Shown in pieces: positions 1-9,442 of a stretch of 64,000 nucleotides of DNA. The stretch lies in NCBI RefSeq assembly GCF_011751765.2, contig NZ_CP061169.1, forward strand, positions 372,001 to 436,000, in the 5' to 3' direction. The translations under genes were made by a program, and so were the position numbers. The notes beneath the pieces were generated by a model. The model had not been told where the DNA came from. It saw only the letters and a list, made by a program, of their open reading frames with translations, and ran no database searches. The first letter of the stretch is position 1; the number at the start of each line of letters is the position of its first letter. This DNA comes from Paramicrobacterium chengjingii (lineage in GTDB: Bacteria > Actinomycetota > Actinomycetes > Actinomycetales > Microbacteriaceae).

Positions 1-487
1 TGCCGAGGCTCTGTGTGAGCACGTAGTACAGGCGGGCAATGGAGGTCGCCTGTCGCTCTTCGAGCTCCGGGTGAGCGACGACGAGGTTCTCCGCCATCCC
101 CCGATACCCCTCCGCGACGGCCTCGTGCAGTTTGTGACTTTCTCTCGGATCTCGCAGAACACGGACAACGTTCTCGAGACTCGCAAGGAGAGCCTCCTTA
201 TTGTCGGAGAACACCGATGGAAGCTCGTTCACGAGAGTTGAAAAGCCGTCGATCAGTGACGCGCCCGTGCCTTCGAGCACGAGGTTCTCGAGATCATCAC
301 CAATGCCGGTTCCGAGCGCCTCCACGAGTGCCTCGGTCACCAAACGATCCTTCGAGCCGAAATGGTAACCAATCGCGGCAAGGCTCACACCGGCCGCAGT
401 GGCAATGTCCCGTGCTGTCGTCTTGGCAATGCCCTGCTCGGCGATGACCCTCCGTGCTCCCGCCAGCAAGTCTTCTCTGTTTCCCAT
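1..487 (-). CDS. TetR-family transcriptional regulator (3' end outside window)
   Basis: About 162 codons are visible, starting at the ATG at 487 and running off the left edge, so the C-terminus is missing. The N-terminal helix-turn-helix is typical of TetR proteins: an AGARRVIAEQG helix, then TARDIATAAGVSLAAIGYHF at about residues 23-42, followed by SKDRLVTEAL. The rest should be the ligand-binding domain, whose ligand cannot be told. The gene is divergent from the FAD monooxygenase at 592, and the 104-bp gap holds three copies of a TGTCTnAGACA-like palindrome. It is therefore probably the repressor of that enzyme and of itself. Family assignment is firm; target and ligand are inference. Confidence 0.92.
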   Translation of the reverse strand, partial: MGNREDLLAGARRVIAEQGIAKTTARDIATAAGVSLAAIGYHFGSKDRLVTEALVEALGTGIGDDLENLVLEGTGASLIDGFSTLVNELPSVFSDNKEALLASLENVVRVLRDPRESHKLHEAVAEGYRGMAENLVVAHPELEERQATSIARLYYVLTQSLG

Positions 488-506
488 GGCTCGATTCTAG
501 TCAAGC

Positions 507-571
507 GTCTCAGACATTTGTATTAGACAAACAAGGCCGATTCCTGTACAAATGTCTTAGACAAATGTACA
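507..571. promoter_or_regulatory. Triple TetR-type operator in the TetR/monooxygenase divergon
   Basis: Three related palindromes occur: GTCTCAGAC at 507-515, TGTATTAGACA at 519-529 and TGTCTTAGACA at 553-563. The third sits inside a larger near-palindrome, 545-571, whose arms are TGTACAAATGTCT and AGACAAATGTACA. The location between divergent genes fits binding sites of the TetR protein encoded at 1-487. This is sequence symmetry only, with no binding evidence. Confidence 0.65.
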
Positions 572-591
572 AATTGAGGAAATGGGCTCGA

Positions 592-1833
592 ATGACTACA
601 GAAACTCCCCACGTTCTGATCTCAGGCGGTGGAATCGCTGGCACGGCGCTCGCTCTGCGTCTCGTGGAGCAGGGCATCCGCACAACCGTCGTCGAGAGAG
701 CCGAAGCGCCCCGTGAGGGAGGGCAGGTCGTCGATCTTCGGGGAGCAAGCCGCGTTGTGGCCGAGCAGATGGGACTCATGCCTGGAATCCGCGAGTATCA
801 ACTCCATGAGAAGGGCATCGCCTACATCGGCTCTCGTGGTGCCGTGTACGCCCGAATGTCGATGGAGGACTACGACGGAAAAGGCGCAGTGGCTGAGATT
901 GAGATCGCACGCGGTGACCTGCACCGCGTGCTTCTCAAACGTCTTGACGAGGCGAGCGGGGCTGCGCCGGGGCTTTTGAGCCTTCGCTATGGCGAGCACA
1001 TCGCCGCTCTCGAACAAAACGACGACGGTGTGAACATTGCGTTCGCGTCGGGAGCGGCCGATCGATTCGACCTTGTCGTCGGCGGTGATGGAGTGCACTC
1101 GGCGACTAGGCGCATGGGCGTCGGACCCGAGGAAGACTTCTCGACGTATCTCGGCGGCTACACTGCATTCTTCAGTATGCCGACGCCAGCCGGAATCGAG
1201 CCCGGCTGGTTCACAATGCGAGCTGTGCCGGGAGTCGCGGTCGGCGTGAGGCCCGGCCCAGACCCCGACACCTCGATGGTCCTCGTGATGATTCGAATGG
1301 ATCGTCACCCCGCATTGCGGCGTGACCGCGCTGCTCAACTGGCGTTGGTGCGTCGGATGGTTTCCGCCGCCGGCTGGCATGCCCCGGCGATGCTGGCAGC
1401 GCTCGAGCAATCGCAGGACTTCTATTTCGATGAGCTAGTTCGCATCGAGGTTCCTGACGTCTCGCACGGCCGCGTCACGTTGATCGGCGACGCCGCTTCG
1501 TCTGGTTCGCCGCTGTCGGGAATGGGAACGGCGACGGCGCTCATCGGTGCCTACCTCCTCGCCGCCGAGATCGCGGCGTCGCCCGATGACGTTGTTGCAG
1601 CGACGAGTCGCTATGCCACGGCGATTGCACCCTTTTCGGAGGCGGGGCAGGTGCTCCCCGGAGGTGGCATTCGCTTCATGGTTCCGAGAAGCACGGTCGG
1701 AAGCGTTATGTCGCAATGGGTCATGCGCGTCCTGGTCTCTCGCGCCCTGAGACCGACAATGAAGCGCATGGTCGGCGGAGGTCAGAACACTGCGCCGGCG
1801 CTGCCACAGAATGACCCAGTCGGGCACCATTAG
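592..1833 (+). CDS. FAD-dependent monooxygenase (PHBH/TetX-like)
   Basis: This 413-aa protein belongs to the group A flavin monooxygenases, which hydroxylate small organic molecules with NAD(P)H and oxygen. The FAD-binding GGGIAG motif is at about residues 10-15, the DLVVGGDGVHSATRR 'DG' motif is mid-protein, and the second FAD motif (VTLIGDAASSGSPLSGMG) is near residue 300. A longer open frame reaches back to 454, but that part would cover the operators. The ATG at 592 places the Rossmann motif at the expected distance and has a GAGGA sequence upstream. It is divergent from a TetR gene, an arrangement usual for inducible detoxifying or antibiotic-modifying oxygenases. The substrate is unknown. 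Confidence 0.9.
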   Translation: MTTETPHVLISGGGIAGTALALRLVEQGIRTTVVERAEAPREGGQVVDLRGASRVVAEQMGLMPGIREYQLHEKGIAYIGSRGAVYARMSMEDYDGKGAVAEIEIARGDLHRVLLKRLDEASGAAPGLLSLRYGEHIAALEQNDDGVNIAFASGAADRFDLVVGGDGVHSATRRMGVGPEEDFSTYLGGYTAFFSMPTPAGIEPGWFTMRAVPGVAVGVRPGPDPDTSMVLVMIRMDRHPALRRDRAAQLALVRRMVSAAGWHAPAMLAALEQSQDFYFDELVRIEVPDVSHGRVTLIGDAASSGSPLSGMGTATALIGAYLLAAEIAASPDDVVAATSRYATAIAPFSEAGQVLPGGGIRFMVPRSTVGSVMSQWVMRVLVSRALRPTMKRMVGGGQNTAPALPQNDPVGHH

Positions 1834-1882
1834 GCTTGATGATCGCGTGCCGTTGATGTGCAGGTCGGAAGGGGGAGTCGTC

Positions 1883-2614
1883 GTGGTAGAAACGCTCGTC
1901 ATCATCCCGACCTACAACGAGAGGGCAAACATCGCCGATGTCGTCGCGCGGGTTCGCAGCTCTGTCTCAGACGCGCACGTTCTCGTGGTCGACGATGCCT
2001 CGCCAGACGGCACCGGTGCGCTCGCCGACGAGCTCGCGGCATCCGATTCGCACATTCACGTTCTGCACAGGGTAGGTAAGCAGGGGCTCGGAGCCGCATA
2101 CTCGGCGGCGTTCGAGTGGGGGCTTGAGCGTTCGTTCGAGCGGCTGATCGAAATGGATGCCGATGGGTCGCACCTTCCGGAGCAGTTGCCGCGTCTACTG
2201 GAAGCATCGCGCGGAGGCGCGGACCTTGTGTTGGGGTCGCGCTGGGTGGCAGGTGGCGGCATCGAAAACTGGCCGTGGCACAGGCGGATGCTGTCGCGCG
2301 GAGGCAGTGCGTATGCACGGTGGGTACTCCGCATGCCGTATCGCGACGTGACGGGTGGGTACCGAGTATTTACGGCCGATGCTCTGCGCAGTCTTGGCCG
2401 TGACGACGTGCACAGCCAGGGATACGGCTTTCAGGTCGACATGCTGTGGCACGCACACCGGGCGGGTCTGCGCATCGTCGAGGTTCCGATCACCTTCGTG
2501 GAACGCACGCGCGGTCGGTCGAAGATGACGACGGGCATCGTGATCGAGGCGATGTGGCGCGTGACCTTGTGGGGTCTTGCGTCGTTGCCGGGGAAATTCC
2601 GTTCCGCGCGGTGA
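1883..2614 (+). CDS. GT2 glycosyltransferase, polyprenol-phosphate mannosyltransferase type
   Basis: This 243-aa protein starts LVIIPTYNERANI and carries the GT-A signature LIEMDADGSHLPEQLP with a DAD metal-binding motif near residue 92. This is the pattern of Ppm/DPM1-type synthases, which transfer mannose from GDP-mannose to polyprenol phosphate on the cytoplasmic face of the membrane. It matches the single-domain, soluble form of the family. The GTG at 1883 is chosen because GGAAGGGGGA lies six bases upstream; an ATG at 1811 in the same frame overlaps the preceding gene. Other GT2 polyprenol-sugar synthases (for example glucosyl donors) cannot be excluded. Confidence 0.85.
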   Translation: MVETLVIIPTYNERANIADVVARVRSSVSDAHVLVVDDASPDGTGALADELAASDSHIHVLHRVGKQGLGAAYSAAFEWGLERSFERLIEMDADGSHLPEQLPRLLEASRGGADLVLGSRWVAGGGIENWPWHRRMLSRGGSAYARWVLRMPYRDVTGGYRVFTADALRSLGRDDVHSQGYGFQVDMLWHAHRAGLRIVEVPITFVERTRGRSKMTTGIVIEAMWRVTLWGLASLPGKFRSAR

Positions 2615-2775
2615 TGGAGATGGCTTCACAGCGCGCAGCCCTCGCCGGCATCCTGGTCAGCTGCTCGCAACGCACGAAGCAGAGTGGTGCCATTCTGGTA
2701 CGGCTATCATCTGAGACTTCCCGAAGGGCCCGACCGGTTATGATCTCCGAAATTGATGCACGAAACGGCGTTCGG

Positions 2776-3558
2776 TCAAACGGCAACCGTTGTGGGAGCG
2801 TCGAAGTAGCGACGCATCGTGCGGCGCCACGCATTGCCGGGCAAGTGCGGGTACAACAGCGACGCGGCAACGCAGTACTTGCTCACCGAGTGGGGCCGCA
2901 CACCGGCCGTAAGCAGCGCCCGGTCAAGCGGGCCCTTTCCGCCCGGCGATTTCGTCTCGACGAGAACGTCACTTGGCCCAAAGTGGCTCTCATTACCCGA
3001 GATGCATTCGAGATCGAGGTCGAGCGTGACACGCTGATCGTCGTGACAGAGCGTCGCTCGGCGGTACACGGTCTCGAGCACAGGGCGGAGCCTCGCGGCA
3101 TTCTCCCCGATGATCCTCTCGATAAAGGCCGTGTCTGAGGCCGTCAGATCACTCGGAGTCAAAGGGTCGTGATCAATGCGTTCCTTGACCGTCTGGCCCC
3201 GGTAGCCCTTCGACTTCACCTCGAGCATGCAGTCGCCCGACTCGCAGTACGTGCGCGTGCGCACCTTATATCGATGACGGCGGCCCTGCACGTGCTGACG
3301 GTAGAACCGAAACTCCGGAGAATCGAAGTAGACGGTTCTGTAGCTGAAGAGACGCGCGCGATCGATCTCAAGCACACGGAACTCTCCGGGCATCTGACCG
3401 AGCATCGCGGCAAGCAGCGCACGCGGCACGAAGTATTTGCGGTCGACACGCGTCATGAGCCGCGCCTGCTCGTTGAGCTGGTCAAGCGAGATTGGCTCGA
3501 GGTCGCTGAGATGATCGAGCAGCGGGGTCGCAGACAACTCGGTGCCTGTGATGGTCAT
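2776..3558 (-). CDS. VTC-domain (polyphosphate polymerase-like) protein
   Basis: This 260-aa protein has the basic tunnel motifs of VTC catalytic domains: RVDRKYFVP at residues 37-45, YFDSPEFRFYRQH near 77-89, RHRYKVRTR near 94-102, EVKSKG near 113 and VETKSPGG towards the end. Eukaryotic VTC4 makes inorganic polyphosphate from ATP; the bacterial relatives are usually soluble and poorly characterised. The ATG at 3558 overlaps the TGA of the DUF4956 gene by four bases, so the two are translationally coupled; an upstream start at 3609 would overlap more deeply. Pairing of VTC-domain and DUF4956 genes is common in bacteria and suggests a membrane-linked polyphosphate-related function. Catalytic activity is inferred, not shown. 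Confidence 0.87.
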   Translation of the reverse strand: MTITGTELSATPLLDHLSDLEPISLDQLNEQARLMTRVDRKYFVPRALLAAMLGQMPGEFRVLEIDRARLFSYRTVYFDSPEFRFYRQHVQGRRHRYKVRTRTYCESGDCMLEVKSKGYRGQTVKERIDHDPLTPSDLTASDTAFIERIIGENAARLRPVLETVYRRATLCHDDQRVTLDLDLECISGNESHFGPSDVLVETKSPGGKGPLDRALLTAGVRPHSVSKYCVAASLLYPHLPGNAWRRTMRRYFDAPTTVAV

Positions 3559-4331
3559 CGTGTCACTGCTGCGTGCTGCTTCGTGGAATCGGCGTGCTCG
3601 TCGCGCCATTCGGACTCAGGGCCGGCGACGTCGGGGGCCTGAAAGCGCTCAAGCGCGGGTGCGTGCTCGCCGTGCCCTGCCGCGGACGAGCCGTGCCGAA
3701 AGAAGGGCAAAGTGCCCAGAAGAGGACGGAATCGTGAGGATTGTCCGTGTTTCAGCACTGCGCCCTCTTCTCGGGCATCCGCCTGGACAACGCGCGCGCT
3801 GTAGCGAACGTCGACGAGTGTGGTGTCACGCACGAGGTCGACGTCGAGCACTTCTACGCGGGTGACGTGGGCGTCGAGAGTCTGTTCGAGGTGCGCGCTC
3901 AATTCAGCCTCGTTCGTGAATGCACGGTCGAGCGTGATGGTGTGCCGGCGACTGCCCGGTGCAACATGCGGGCTGTCGATGACCGCCATCACGAGAAGCA
4001 TGAGCGCAGAGAGCGCTGGCGTCACCCAGAGTGGCGACGGCTGCAGCCCGGCGAGGAGCCCGAGCGCCAACGACACGAAGTAGTACGCGATCTCTTGTTG
4101 CGTAATCTGGTCGCTGCGCAGGCGAATGATCGAGAGGATGCCGAAGAGGCCGATGCCGAGCCCAATGCCCACCTCGACGGAACTCAACGCCATCGTCACC
4201 GCGAAGACACCGACGTTGAGCGCGATGTATGACAGCAGCAGGTCGCGACGACGGTGCCGCCGGAAGTACAGCACGTAGGCCAGAAGCGTGATGGCGATGA
4301 GGTCGGTCGAAATCGCGATGACGAGTGACAT
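3555..4331 (-). CDS. DUF4956 membrane protein
   Basis: This 258-aa protein has an N-terminal membrane part with about four hydrophobic segments (residues 3-23, 32-50, 52-70 and 86-118). The conserved run GIGLFGILSIIRLRSDQITQ lies between them, followed by a cytoplasmic C-terminal half of about 130 residues. This layout and the RLRSDQI motif are typical of DUF4956. It is the first gene of a two-gene unit with the VTC-domain protein and lies directly downstream of a two-component system. The 106-bp gap above it contains a candidate response-regulator site at 4389-4415. The molecular function of the family is unknown. Confidence 0.87.
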   Translation of the reverse strand: MSLVIAISTDLIAITLLAYVLYFRRHRRRDLLLSYIALNVGVFAVTMALSSVEVGIGLGIGLFGILSIIRLRSDQITQQEIAYYFVSLALGLLAGLQPSPLWVTPALSALMLLVMAVIDSPHVAPGSRRHTITLDRAFTNEAELSAHLEQTLDAHVTRVEVLDVDLVRDTTLVDVRYSARVVQADAREEGAVLKHGQSSRFRPLLGTLPFFRHGSSAAGHGEHAPALERFQAPDVAGPESEWRDEHADSTKQHAAVTR

Positions 4332-4388
4332 GTTCTTCTCCCTGATGATCTGTTGTCATCTAGCCTCTGGCGGTGAGTTAAGGGAGCA

Positions 4389-4415
4389 GTGAAACGCAGA
4401 TGAGAGTTCTCACAT
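4389..4415. promoter_or_regulatory. Candidate response-regulator binding site upstream of DUF4956
   Basis: On the minus strand TCTCAT (4405-4400) is followed 11 bases later by TTTCAC (4394-4389), the direct-repeat spacing usual for OmpR/PhoB-type regulators. A degenerate opposite half (TCACAT, 4410-4415) follows a four-base spacer. The same layout recurs at 6838-6875 and 37909-37935. It lies 58-84 bases above the DUF4956 start. Confidence 0.45.
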
Positions 4416-4437
4416 CTCGTGCGATCGCGCGTTGTCG

Positions 4438-5100
4438 TCAGCGTGCGACGAGTCGGTACCCGGCACCGCGAACAGTTTCAAAGCGGTCGGTGCCGAGCTT
4501 GGAGCGCAGATAGCGAATGTACACGTCGACGACGTTGGAGCCAGGGTCGAAGTCGAAACCCCACACTTGGCTGAGAAGCTGCTGGCGGCTGAGCACCTCG
4601 TCTGGATGCCGCATGAATACCTCGAGCAGCGCGTATTCGCGAGTGGTGAGTTCGACAGTCTGTTCGCCGACAAGCGCACGACGGGTGCGGAGGTCGAGCG
4701 ATACGTCGCCCGATTTGAGAATTGTCGCCTCTCCGGCCGAATCGGTGCGCAGTCGCAGTCGGACGCGAGCAAGCAGCTCCTCGAACGAAAACGGTTTGCG
4801 CATGTAGTCGTCGGCTCCGCCCGAAAGCCCGGCGACGGTGTCTTCGATGGCGTCGCGTGCGGTCAGAATAATGATCGGCATCTCGATTCGATCACCGCGA
4901 ACCCTGCGCAGCACGCTGAAGCCGTCGAGCCCAGGCAACCCAATGTCGAGCACCATCAGGTCGAAGTCGCCCGACCGGGCGAACTCGACAGCCGAGTGGC
5001 CGTCGGTGACGGTCTCAGAGCGAAATCCGTTTGCCCGCAGACCCTTTTCGATGAACGACGAGATGCGCTCTTCGTCTTCGGCAATCAGGATACGTTTCAC
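4438..5100 (-). CDS. OmpR-family response regulator
   Basis: This 220-aa protein has a receiver domain at residues 1-120, with the acidic pair AEDEE near residue 8, the phospho-acceptor Asp52 in MVLDIGLPGLDG, the switch residue in IILTARD and the Lys in MRKPFSFEEL. A winged-helix domain follows (TTREYALLEVFMRHPDEVLSRQQLLSQVWGFDF, then VDVYIRYLRSKLG). The GTG at 5100 overlaps the histidine kinase stop codon by four bases, so the two genes are coupled. Likely binding sites with an 11-bp direct repeat lie above its own operon, above DUF4956 and above the PepSY lipoprotein gene at 37224. Confidence 0.95.
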   Translation of the reverse strand: MKRILIAEDEERISSFIEKGLRANGFRSETVTDGHSAVEFARSGDFDLMVLDIGLPGLDGFSVLRRVRGDRIEMPIIILTARDAIEDTVAGLSGGADDYMRKPFSFEELLARVRLRLRTDSAGEATILKSGDVSLDLRTRRALVGEQTVELTTREYALLEVFMRHPDEVLSRQQLLSQVWGFDFDPGSNVVDVYIRYLRSKLGTDRFETVRGAGYRLVAR

Positions 5101-6504
5101 TGCTCCTCCTCTGGGCTCGTCCACGGCAGGTCGAGCATGAATGTCGCACCCTTGCCTGGGGTCGAGTCGATTGTGACGGATCCGCCGTGTGCTTCGGCGA
5201 TGCGCGCGACGATCGCGAGCCCGAGACCCGTGCCATGGCGACGGGTCTCGGCACTGCCGCGCGCGAAGCGCTGGAAGATGCGCTGATGGTCTTCTTCGGC
5301 AATGCCGTCGCCGGTGTCAGTGACCCAGAGCTGCACGCGGTCGCCGGCCACGCGGCCCCCGAGCGTGATCACGTCGCCCTCGTCGGTATGGCTGACGGCA
5401 TTGGATGCCAGTTGAAGCAGCGCCTGGGTGAGGCGCTGCTCGTCGGCGATGGCGAAGGCTTCGGGAGTCTCGTCGATGTTCCACCGTCGGTCGGCGAGAG
5501 CCGTGGCCTTGGCGAACGTCTCGATGACGAGATCGGTGAGATCGGTGGGCCCGACCAATAGAAAATCTGGTCGCTCGCTTCGCGCAAGCATGACCAGATC
5601 GTCAACGAGCCGTGTCATGCGTTCAAGCTCGTCGCTGACGAGCCGCATGGTCTGCTCTAGATCGTCGGGGTCGTCGCTCATCACATCGAGGTGTCCGCGA
5701 ATCACCGTGATGGGAGTGCGCAGCTCGTGCCCAGCATCATCGAGAAACCGGCGTTGGCCAGTGAACGCTGTCTCGAGTCGATCGAGCATGCCGTTGAACG
5801 TGACGGCGAGCTGTGCAACATCGTCATTTCCGACGACGTCGATGCGTCGGCCGAGGTCGGTTTCGGTGATGCGCGCTGCGGTCAAGCGAACGTCGCGAAT
5901 CGGAGCCAGCACACGTCCCGCGATGAACCAGCCGGTGACGCCGGCGAGCAGAAGCGAGACGATGGCCACGATCGACATGATCCAAATCGTCGCCAACGCG
6001 TCATCATGCTCCGGAGCGAGAAACTCGGCGATCACGAGCTGCCCCGTCGCGGGGTCGCCCTCGACCGAGACGGGTATGACGGCGTACTTCACCGGACCCG
6101 CATCGGTCGCGAGCGTCCCGGTTGTCGGAGTCGTGACGGTCGCGGCCTTTCGGACGAAGGCAGAATCCTGATCGAGACGTGCCGCCGGGTCGCCTCCGCT
6201 TCGGCGGTCGGCTACGCCGTCGACAATGCTGAAGAACATTTCGGAGTCTTCGGCGAGATTGTGCTGCAGATGGCTCGTGAGCAGCTCCCTCACAGTGAAG
6301 AACTCTGTTCCTGTGCTGGGGTCGGGCTTGCTGGCTGAGGCGCGAAACTTGTCTGCTTCGTGGCTGAGCTCCGCACCGACCTGAGCATCCGCACGTGAGA
6401 AGAGCGATCGACCGGTGACGGCAACGATCGCGACGACGGCGATTGTCACCAGCAGCAGAATCCAGGCGAGAATACGCGTGCGCGCTGTTACCCCGCGGCG
6501 ACGT

Positions 6505-6512
<8 letters not shown>
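5097..6512 (-). CDS. Sensor histidine kinase
   Basis: This 471-aa protein has TM1 at residues 14-34, an extracytoplasmic region of about 140 residues, TM2 at 175-196, a HAMP linker at about 197-250, the phospho-acceptor His262 in DDAGHELRTPITV, and a HATPase domain with an N-box (ASNAVSHT), a G1 box (DTGDGIAEE) and a G2 box (GTGLGLAIV). The start is unusual. The ATG at 6512 lies inside the GAC/GAT repeat that encodes the poly-Asp tail of the preceding gene, overlaps it by eight bases and has no visible Shine-Dalgarno. Several further in-frame ATGs occur in the repeat. Initiation therefore probably depends on ribosomes finishing the upstream small protein. It is the partner of the regulator at 4438. 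Confidence 0.93.
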
Positions 6513-6804
<292 letters not shown>

Positions 6805-6837
6805 GGCTCAAGTGTGGCTGAGAACCATGCCGTGGCG

Positions 6838-6875
6838 GTGAGATCGTGATGAGAGAGTTCTCATGTTCGCCTCAC
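6838..6875. promoter_or_regulatory. Candidate autoregulatory site of the two-component operon
   Basis: The site is a 38-bp near-palindrome with 17-base arms. The left arm is GTGAGATCGTGATGAGA (6838-6854) and the right arm is TCTCATGTTCGCCTCAC (6859-6875), separated by GAGT. Each arm is itself a direct repeat of a TCTCAT-like hexamer at 11-bp spacing. It lies 34-71 bases above the first gene of the operon (start 6804). Confidence 0.55.
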
Positions 6876-6886
6876 GGGAACTCTGG

Positions 6887-7420
6887 TCACGCGGCAAGGG
6901 GCAGTGGGTCGAAGTCGATGGTGGCATCCGTCGCCAGCCGTGCATGCGTCTCAACGTCGAACCGTTCGGTTCCGTAACGGAGCCTCTCGCGTTCGACGCC
7001 TTCGACAATGAACCCGGCACGCGTGGCGACCCGGCAGGATGCAGGATTATCGACGCGGTGCCCGAGTTCGAGACGATGAATGCTCTGTTCCGTGAACGCC
7101 CACGTCGCAACAGTCGCGAGTGCGCGGGTCGCGATGCCCTGCCCGCGGGCGCCAGCAGCGAGCCAGTAATACGTCCAGCCGGTGCTGTGGCGGTATTCGA
7201 TGCTGCTGATCCCGATGTTGCCCACGGGAACATCGTCGACGCACGAGGCAAAATTGACGGCGGATGCTTCGTTGGGCAGCGCATCGCGGATGAACGCGCG
7301 GCAGGCTTCGACCGACGACACATCGGCAGTGCCCACCTGGCGAGTGAGGTCGGGCGAGGTGGCAATGCACTCTCGCAGCGCAGAGGCATCGGAGAGTCTC
7401 CAGGGCCGCAGCGTGATCAT
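6887..7420 (-). CDS. GNAT-family N-acetyltransferase (RimJ/RimL-like)
   Basis: This 177-aa protein starts MITLRPWRLSDASALRECI. It has the acetyl-CoA-binding segment in WLAAGARGQGIATRALATVATWAF (Q/RxxGxG/A motif, about residues 90-113) and the late motif HRLELGHRVDNPASCRVATRAGF, typical of the RimJ/RimL branch that acetylates protein N-termini or small amines. It stands alone: the lactate dehydrogenase gene ends 20 bases upstream and the kinase operon starts downstream. The substrate is unknown. Confidence 0.9.
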   Translation of the reverse strand: MITLRPWRLSDASALRECIATSPDLTRQVGTADVSSVEACRAFIRDALPNEASAVNFASCVDDVPVGNIGISSIEYRHSTGWTYYWLAAGARGQGIATRALATVATWAFTEQSIHRLELGHRVDNPASCRVATRAGFIVEGVERERLRYGTERFDVETHARLATDATIDFDPLPLAA

Positions 7421-7440
7421 GATGCGACCCTACAGGGCAG

Positions 7441-8706
7441 TCAGTCTGTTGTGCTCGCCGCCTCGACAGCATCCGATGAAAGTCGCATGAATCGCGAGAG
7501 CTGGGTGACATGACGCGGTTGCAGCTCCGCGAGCGAAGAGACACCGAGTAGCTTCATGGTGCGAACGATTTCGTCGCGCAGAATCGCGATTGTGCGGTTG
7601 ACTCCCTCGCGGCCACCCGCCATGAGCCCGTAGAGATACGCGCGGCCAATGAGCGTGAAGTCGGCACCGAGGGCGACAGAGGCGACGATGTCCGCTCCGT
7701 TCATGATGCCGGTATCGACCATCACCGTGGCGTCGTCCCCGACCTCGCGACGCACACTCGGCAGCAGGTGAAACGGGATCGGGGCGCGGTCGAGCTGGCG
7801 CCCACCGTGGTTTGAGAGCACGATGCCATCGACGCCGAGATCTACGAGCTTGGCGGCGTCGGCGACGTTCTGCACGCCCTTCACCACAATCTTGCCCGGC
7901 CACATGCCTCGAATGACATCGAGATCGTCGAAGCTGATCGTCGGGTCCATTGCGGCATCGAGCAGTTCGCCGACCGTGCCGCCCGTTGACGATAGTGACG
8001 CGAATTCGAGTTTCGGCGTCGTCAGAAAGTCGATCCACCACCATGGTCGAGGAATTGCATTGATGATCGTGCCTGCCGTGAGTTGCGGTGGAATGGAGAA
8101 TCCGTTGCGCTTATCGCGCAGGCGCGCACCGGCGACGGGTGTGTCGACGGTGAAGAAGAGGGTGTCGAACCCGGATGCTGCAGCACGACGCGTCAGCTCG
8201 TAAGAAACTTCGCGGTCGCGCATGACGTACAGCTGAAACCAGTTGCGCCCGTAAGGGTTCGCTGCCTTCACATCTTCGATCGACGTTGTGCCGAGTGTGG
8301 AGAGCGTGAAAGGAATTCCGGCATCGCGTGCAGCGCTCGCGCCCGCGATCTCGCCTTCCGTCTGCATGAGCCGCGTGAATCCGGTGGGCGCGATGCCAAA
8401 TGGCAGGGCGCTGCTGTCACCGAGGATCGTCGTCGACGTGTCGACACTCGCGGCGGGTCGCAGCACGTCGGGGTGAAACTCGATGTCTTTGAACGCCTGG
8501 CGTGCGCGGTCGAGGGAGATCTCGCCCTCGGCCGCTCCGTCCGTGTAGTCGAAGGCTGCGGCGGGAGTGCGTTTCTTGGCGATCGTGCGCAGATCATCGA
8601 TGGTGAGCGCAGCGTCGAGCCGACGTTTTCTGCCGTTGAACTCCGGCTTTTTGAATGACATGAGCTCAAAGATCTCAGCGGGCTTCGGGAGCTGGCGAGT
8701 GACCAT
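7441..8706 (-). CDS. lldD: FMN-dependent alpha-hydroxy-acid (L-lactate) dehydrogenase
   Basis: This 421-aa TIM-barrel flavoprotein carries the family signature [13 protein letters not shown] with the catalytic His and Arg, FMN-phosphate contacts in [19 protein letters not shown] and IGRAYLYG, and the N-terminal block [17 protein letters not shown]. These enzymes oxidise L-lactate or related 2-hydroxy acids to 2-oxo acids and pass electrons to oxygen or quinones. The ATG at 8706 is preferred because AGAGGA lies about eight bases upstream; a longer frame exists but runs through the regulator gene. The start overlaps the 3' end of the FadR-type regulator by 32 bp, so the two form one operon. L-lactate is the likely substrate; glycolate or mandelate are alternatives. 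Confidence 0.87.
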   Translation of the reverse strand: MVTRQLPKPAEIFELMSFKKPEFNGRKRRLDAALTIDDLRTIAKKRTPAAAFDYTDGAAEGEISLDRARQAFKDIEFHPDVLRPAASVDTSTTILGDSSALPFGIAPTGFTRLMQTEGEIAGASAARDAGIPFTLSTLGTTSIEDVKAANPYGRNWFQLYVMRDREVSYELTRRAAASGFDTLFFTVDTPVAGARLRDKRNGFSIPPQLTAGTIINAIPRPWWWIDFLTTPKLEFASLSSTGGTVGELLDAAMDPTISFDDLDVIRGMWPGKIVVKGVQNVADAAKLVDLGVDGIVLSNHGGRQLDRAPIPFHLLPSVRREVGDDATVMVDTGIMNGADIVASVALGADFTLIGRAYLYGLMAGGREGVNRTIAILRDEIVRTMKLLGVSSLAELQPRHVTQLSRFMRLSSDAVEAASTTD

Positions 8707-9421
8707 TCTGCGATTCCTCTCGGTGCGATGGGTCGGTGATCTGGGCGTAGTAGCCCGTGATGTGGTCGTGGACACGTGTTCGTGCGGCATCCGGATCGCG
8801 ATCGGTGATTGCGCTGAGCAGTCCGGCGTGCTCGGCGCGCAGCCGTGCGGCTGTAGGAGGCCAGTCCTCGATGCGCTCGCTGCCTTCGCGCACGTAGGAC
8901 TCGATGGCATCGCGCAGTCCGGCCATCGTCGCCGCGATGACGGCGTTGCCCGAGGCCTCCGCGAGTGAGAGGTGAAAGCGAGCGTCGAGAGCCAAAAACT
9001 CATCAGGGGTGAGGCCATCGGCATTCATCGCGGTCAGCAGGGCCTCGGCGTCGCCGAGATCCGGATGCTGGTGAGCAAGCGTTTCGGCGACCGATGTCTC
9101 GAGAACCAGACGCGTAGCGACGATGTCGCGCAGAGCGAATCCCTGTGCTGCAACCTGAAGGCGCAGCAGCGCAGACATGCCACCTCGCGGGGTGGCGACG
9201 ATAATTGCCCCAGCGCCGGGTCCCGAGCCGGCGGCTGTGCGGATGAGCCCAAGCACCTCGAGCACGCGCAAGGCTTCGCGCACGCTGGATCTGCCGACCC
9301 CGAGCTCAGCGGCGAGAGCGCGCTCCCCGGGAAGGCGGTCACCGGGAACGAGTGTGCCGTCGAGCAGATCCGACTCGACACGGGAGAGTACGGTCTGCCA
9401 TGCGCGCTGCTCCTCAGTCAC
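8675..9421 (-). CDS. FadR/LldR-type GntR-family repressor
   Basis: This 248-aa protein starts at a GTG. It has an N-terminal winged helix ([20 protein letters not shown], then [16 protein letters not shown]) and an all-helical FCD ligand-binding domain with the metal-binding pattern [16 protein letters not shown] and a late His in AEHAGLL. Two identical TGGTCAGACCA palindromes lie just upstream of its start. Because the gene overlaps the 2-hydroxy-acid dehydrogenase, it very likely represses this operon and is relieved by lactate or a related acid, as LldR does. Confidence 0.9.
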   Translation of the reverse strand: MTEEQRAWQTVLSRVESDLLDGTLVPGDRLPGERALAAELGVGRSSVREALRVLEVLGLIRTAAGSGPGAGAIIVATPRGGMSALLRLQVAAQGFALRDIVATRLVLETSVAETLAHQHPDLGDAEALLTAMNADGLTPDEFLALDARFHLSLAEASGNAVIAATMAGLRDAIESYVREGSERIEDWPPTAARLRAEHAGLLSAITDRDPDAARTRVHDHITGYYAQITDPSHREESQNGHSPAPEAR

Positions 9422-9442
9422 GGTGCCTCCAGCAGATCGATG

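Noticed and set aside
454..591. N-terminal extension of the FAD monooxygenase
   Set aside because: The extension would translate through the TetR operators and the divergent start region, and lies before the expected N-terminal Rossmann strand.
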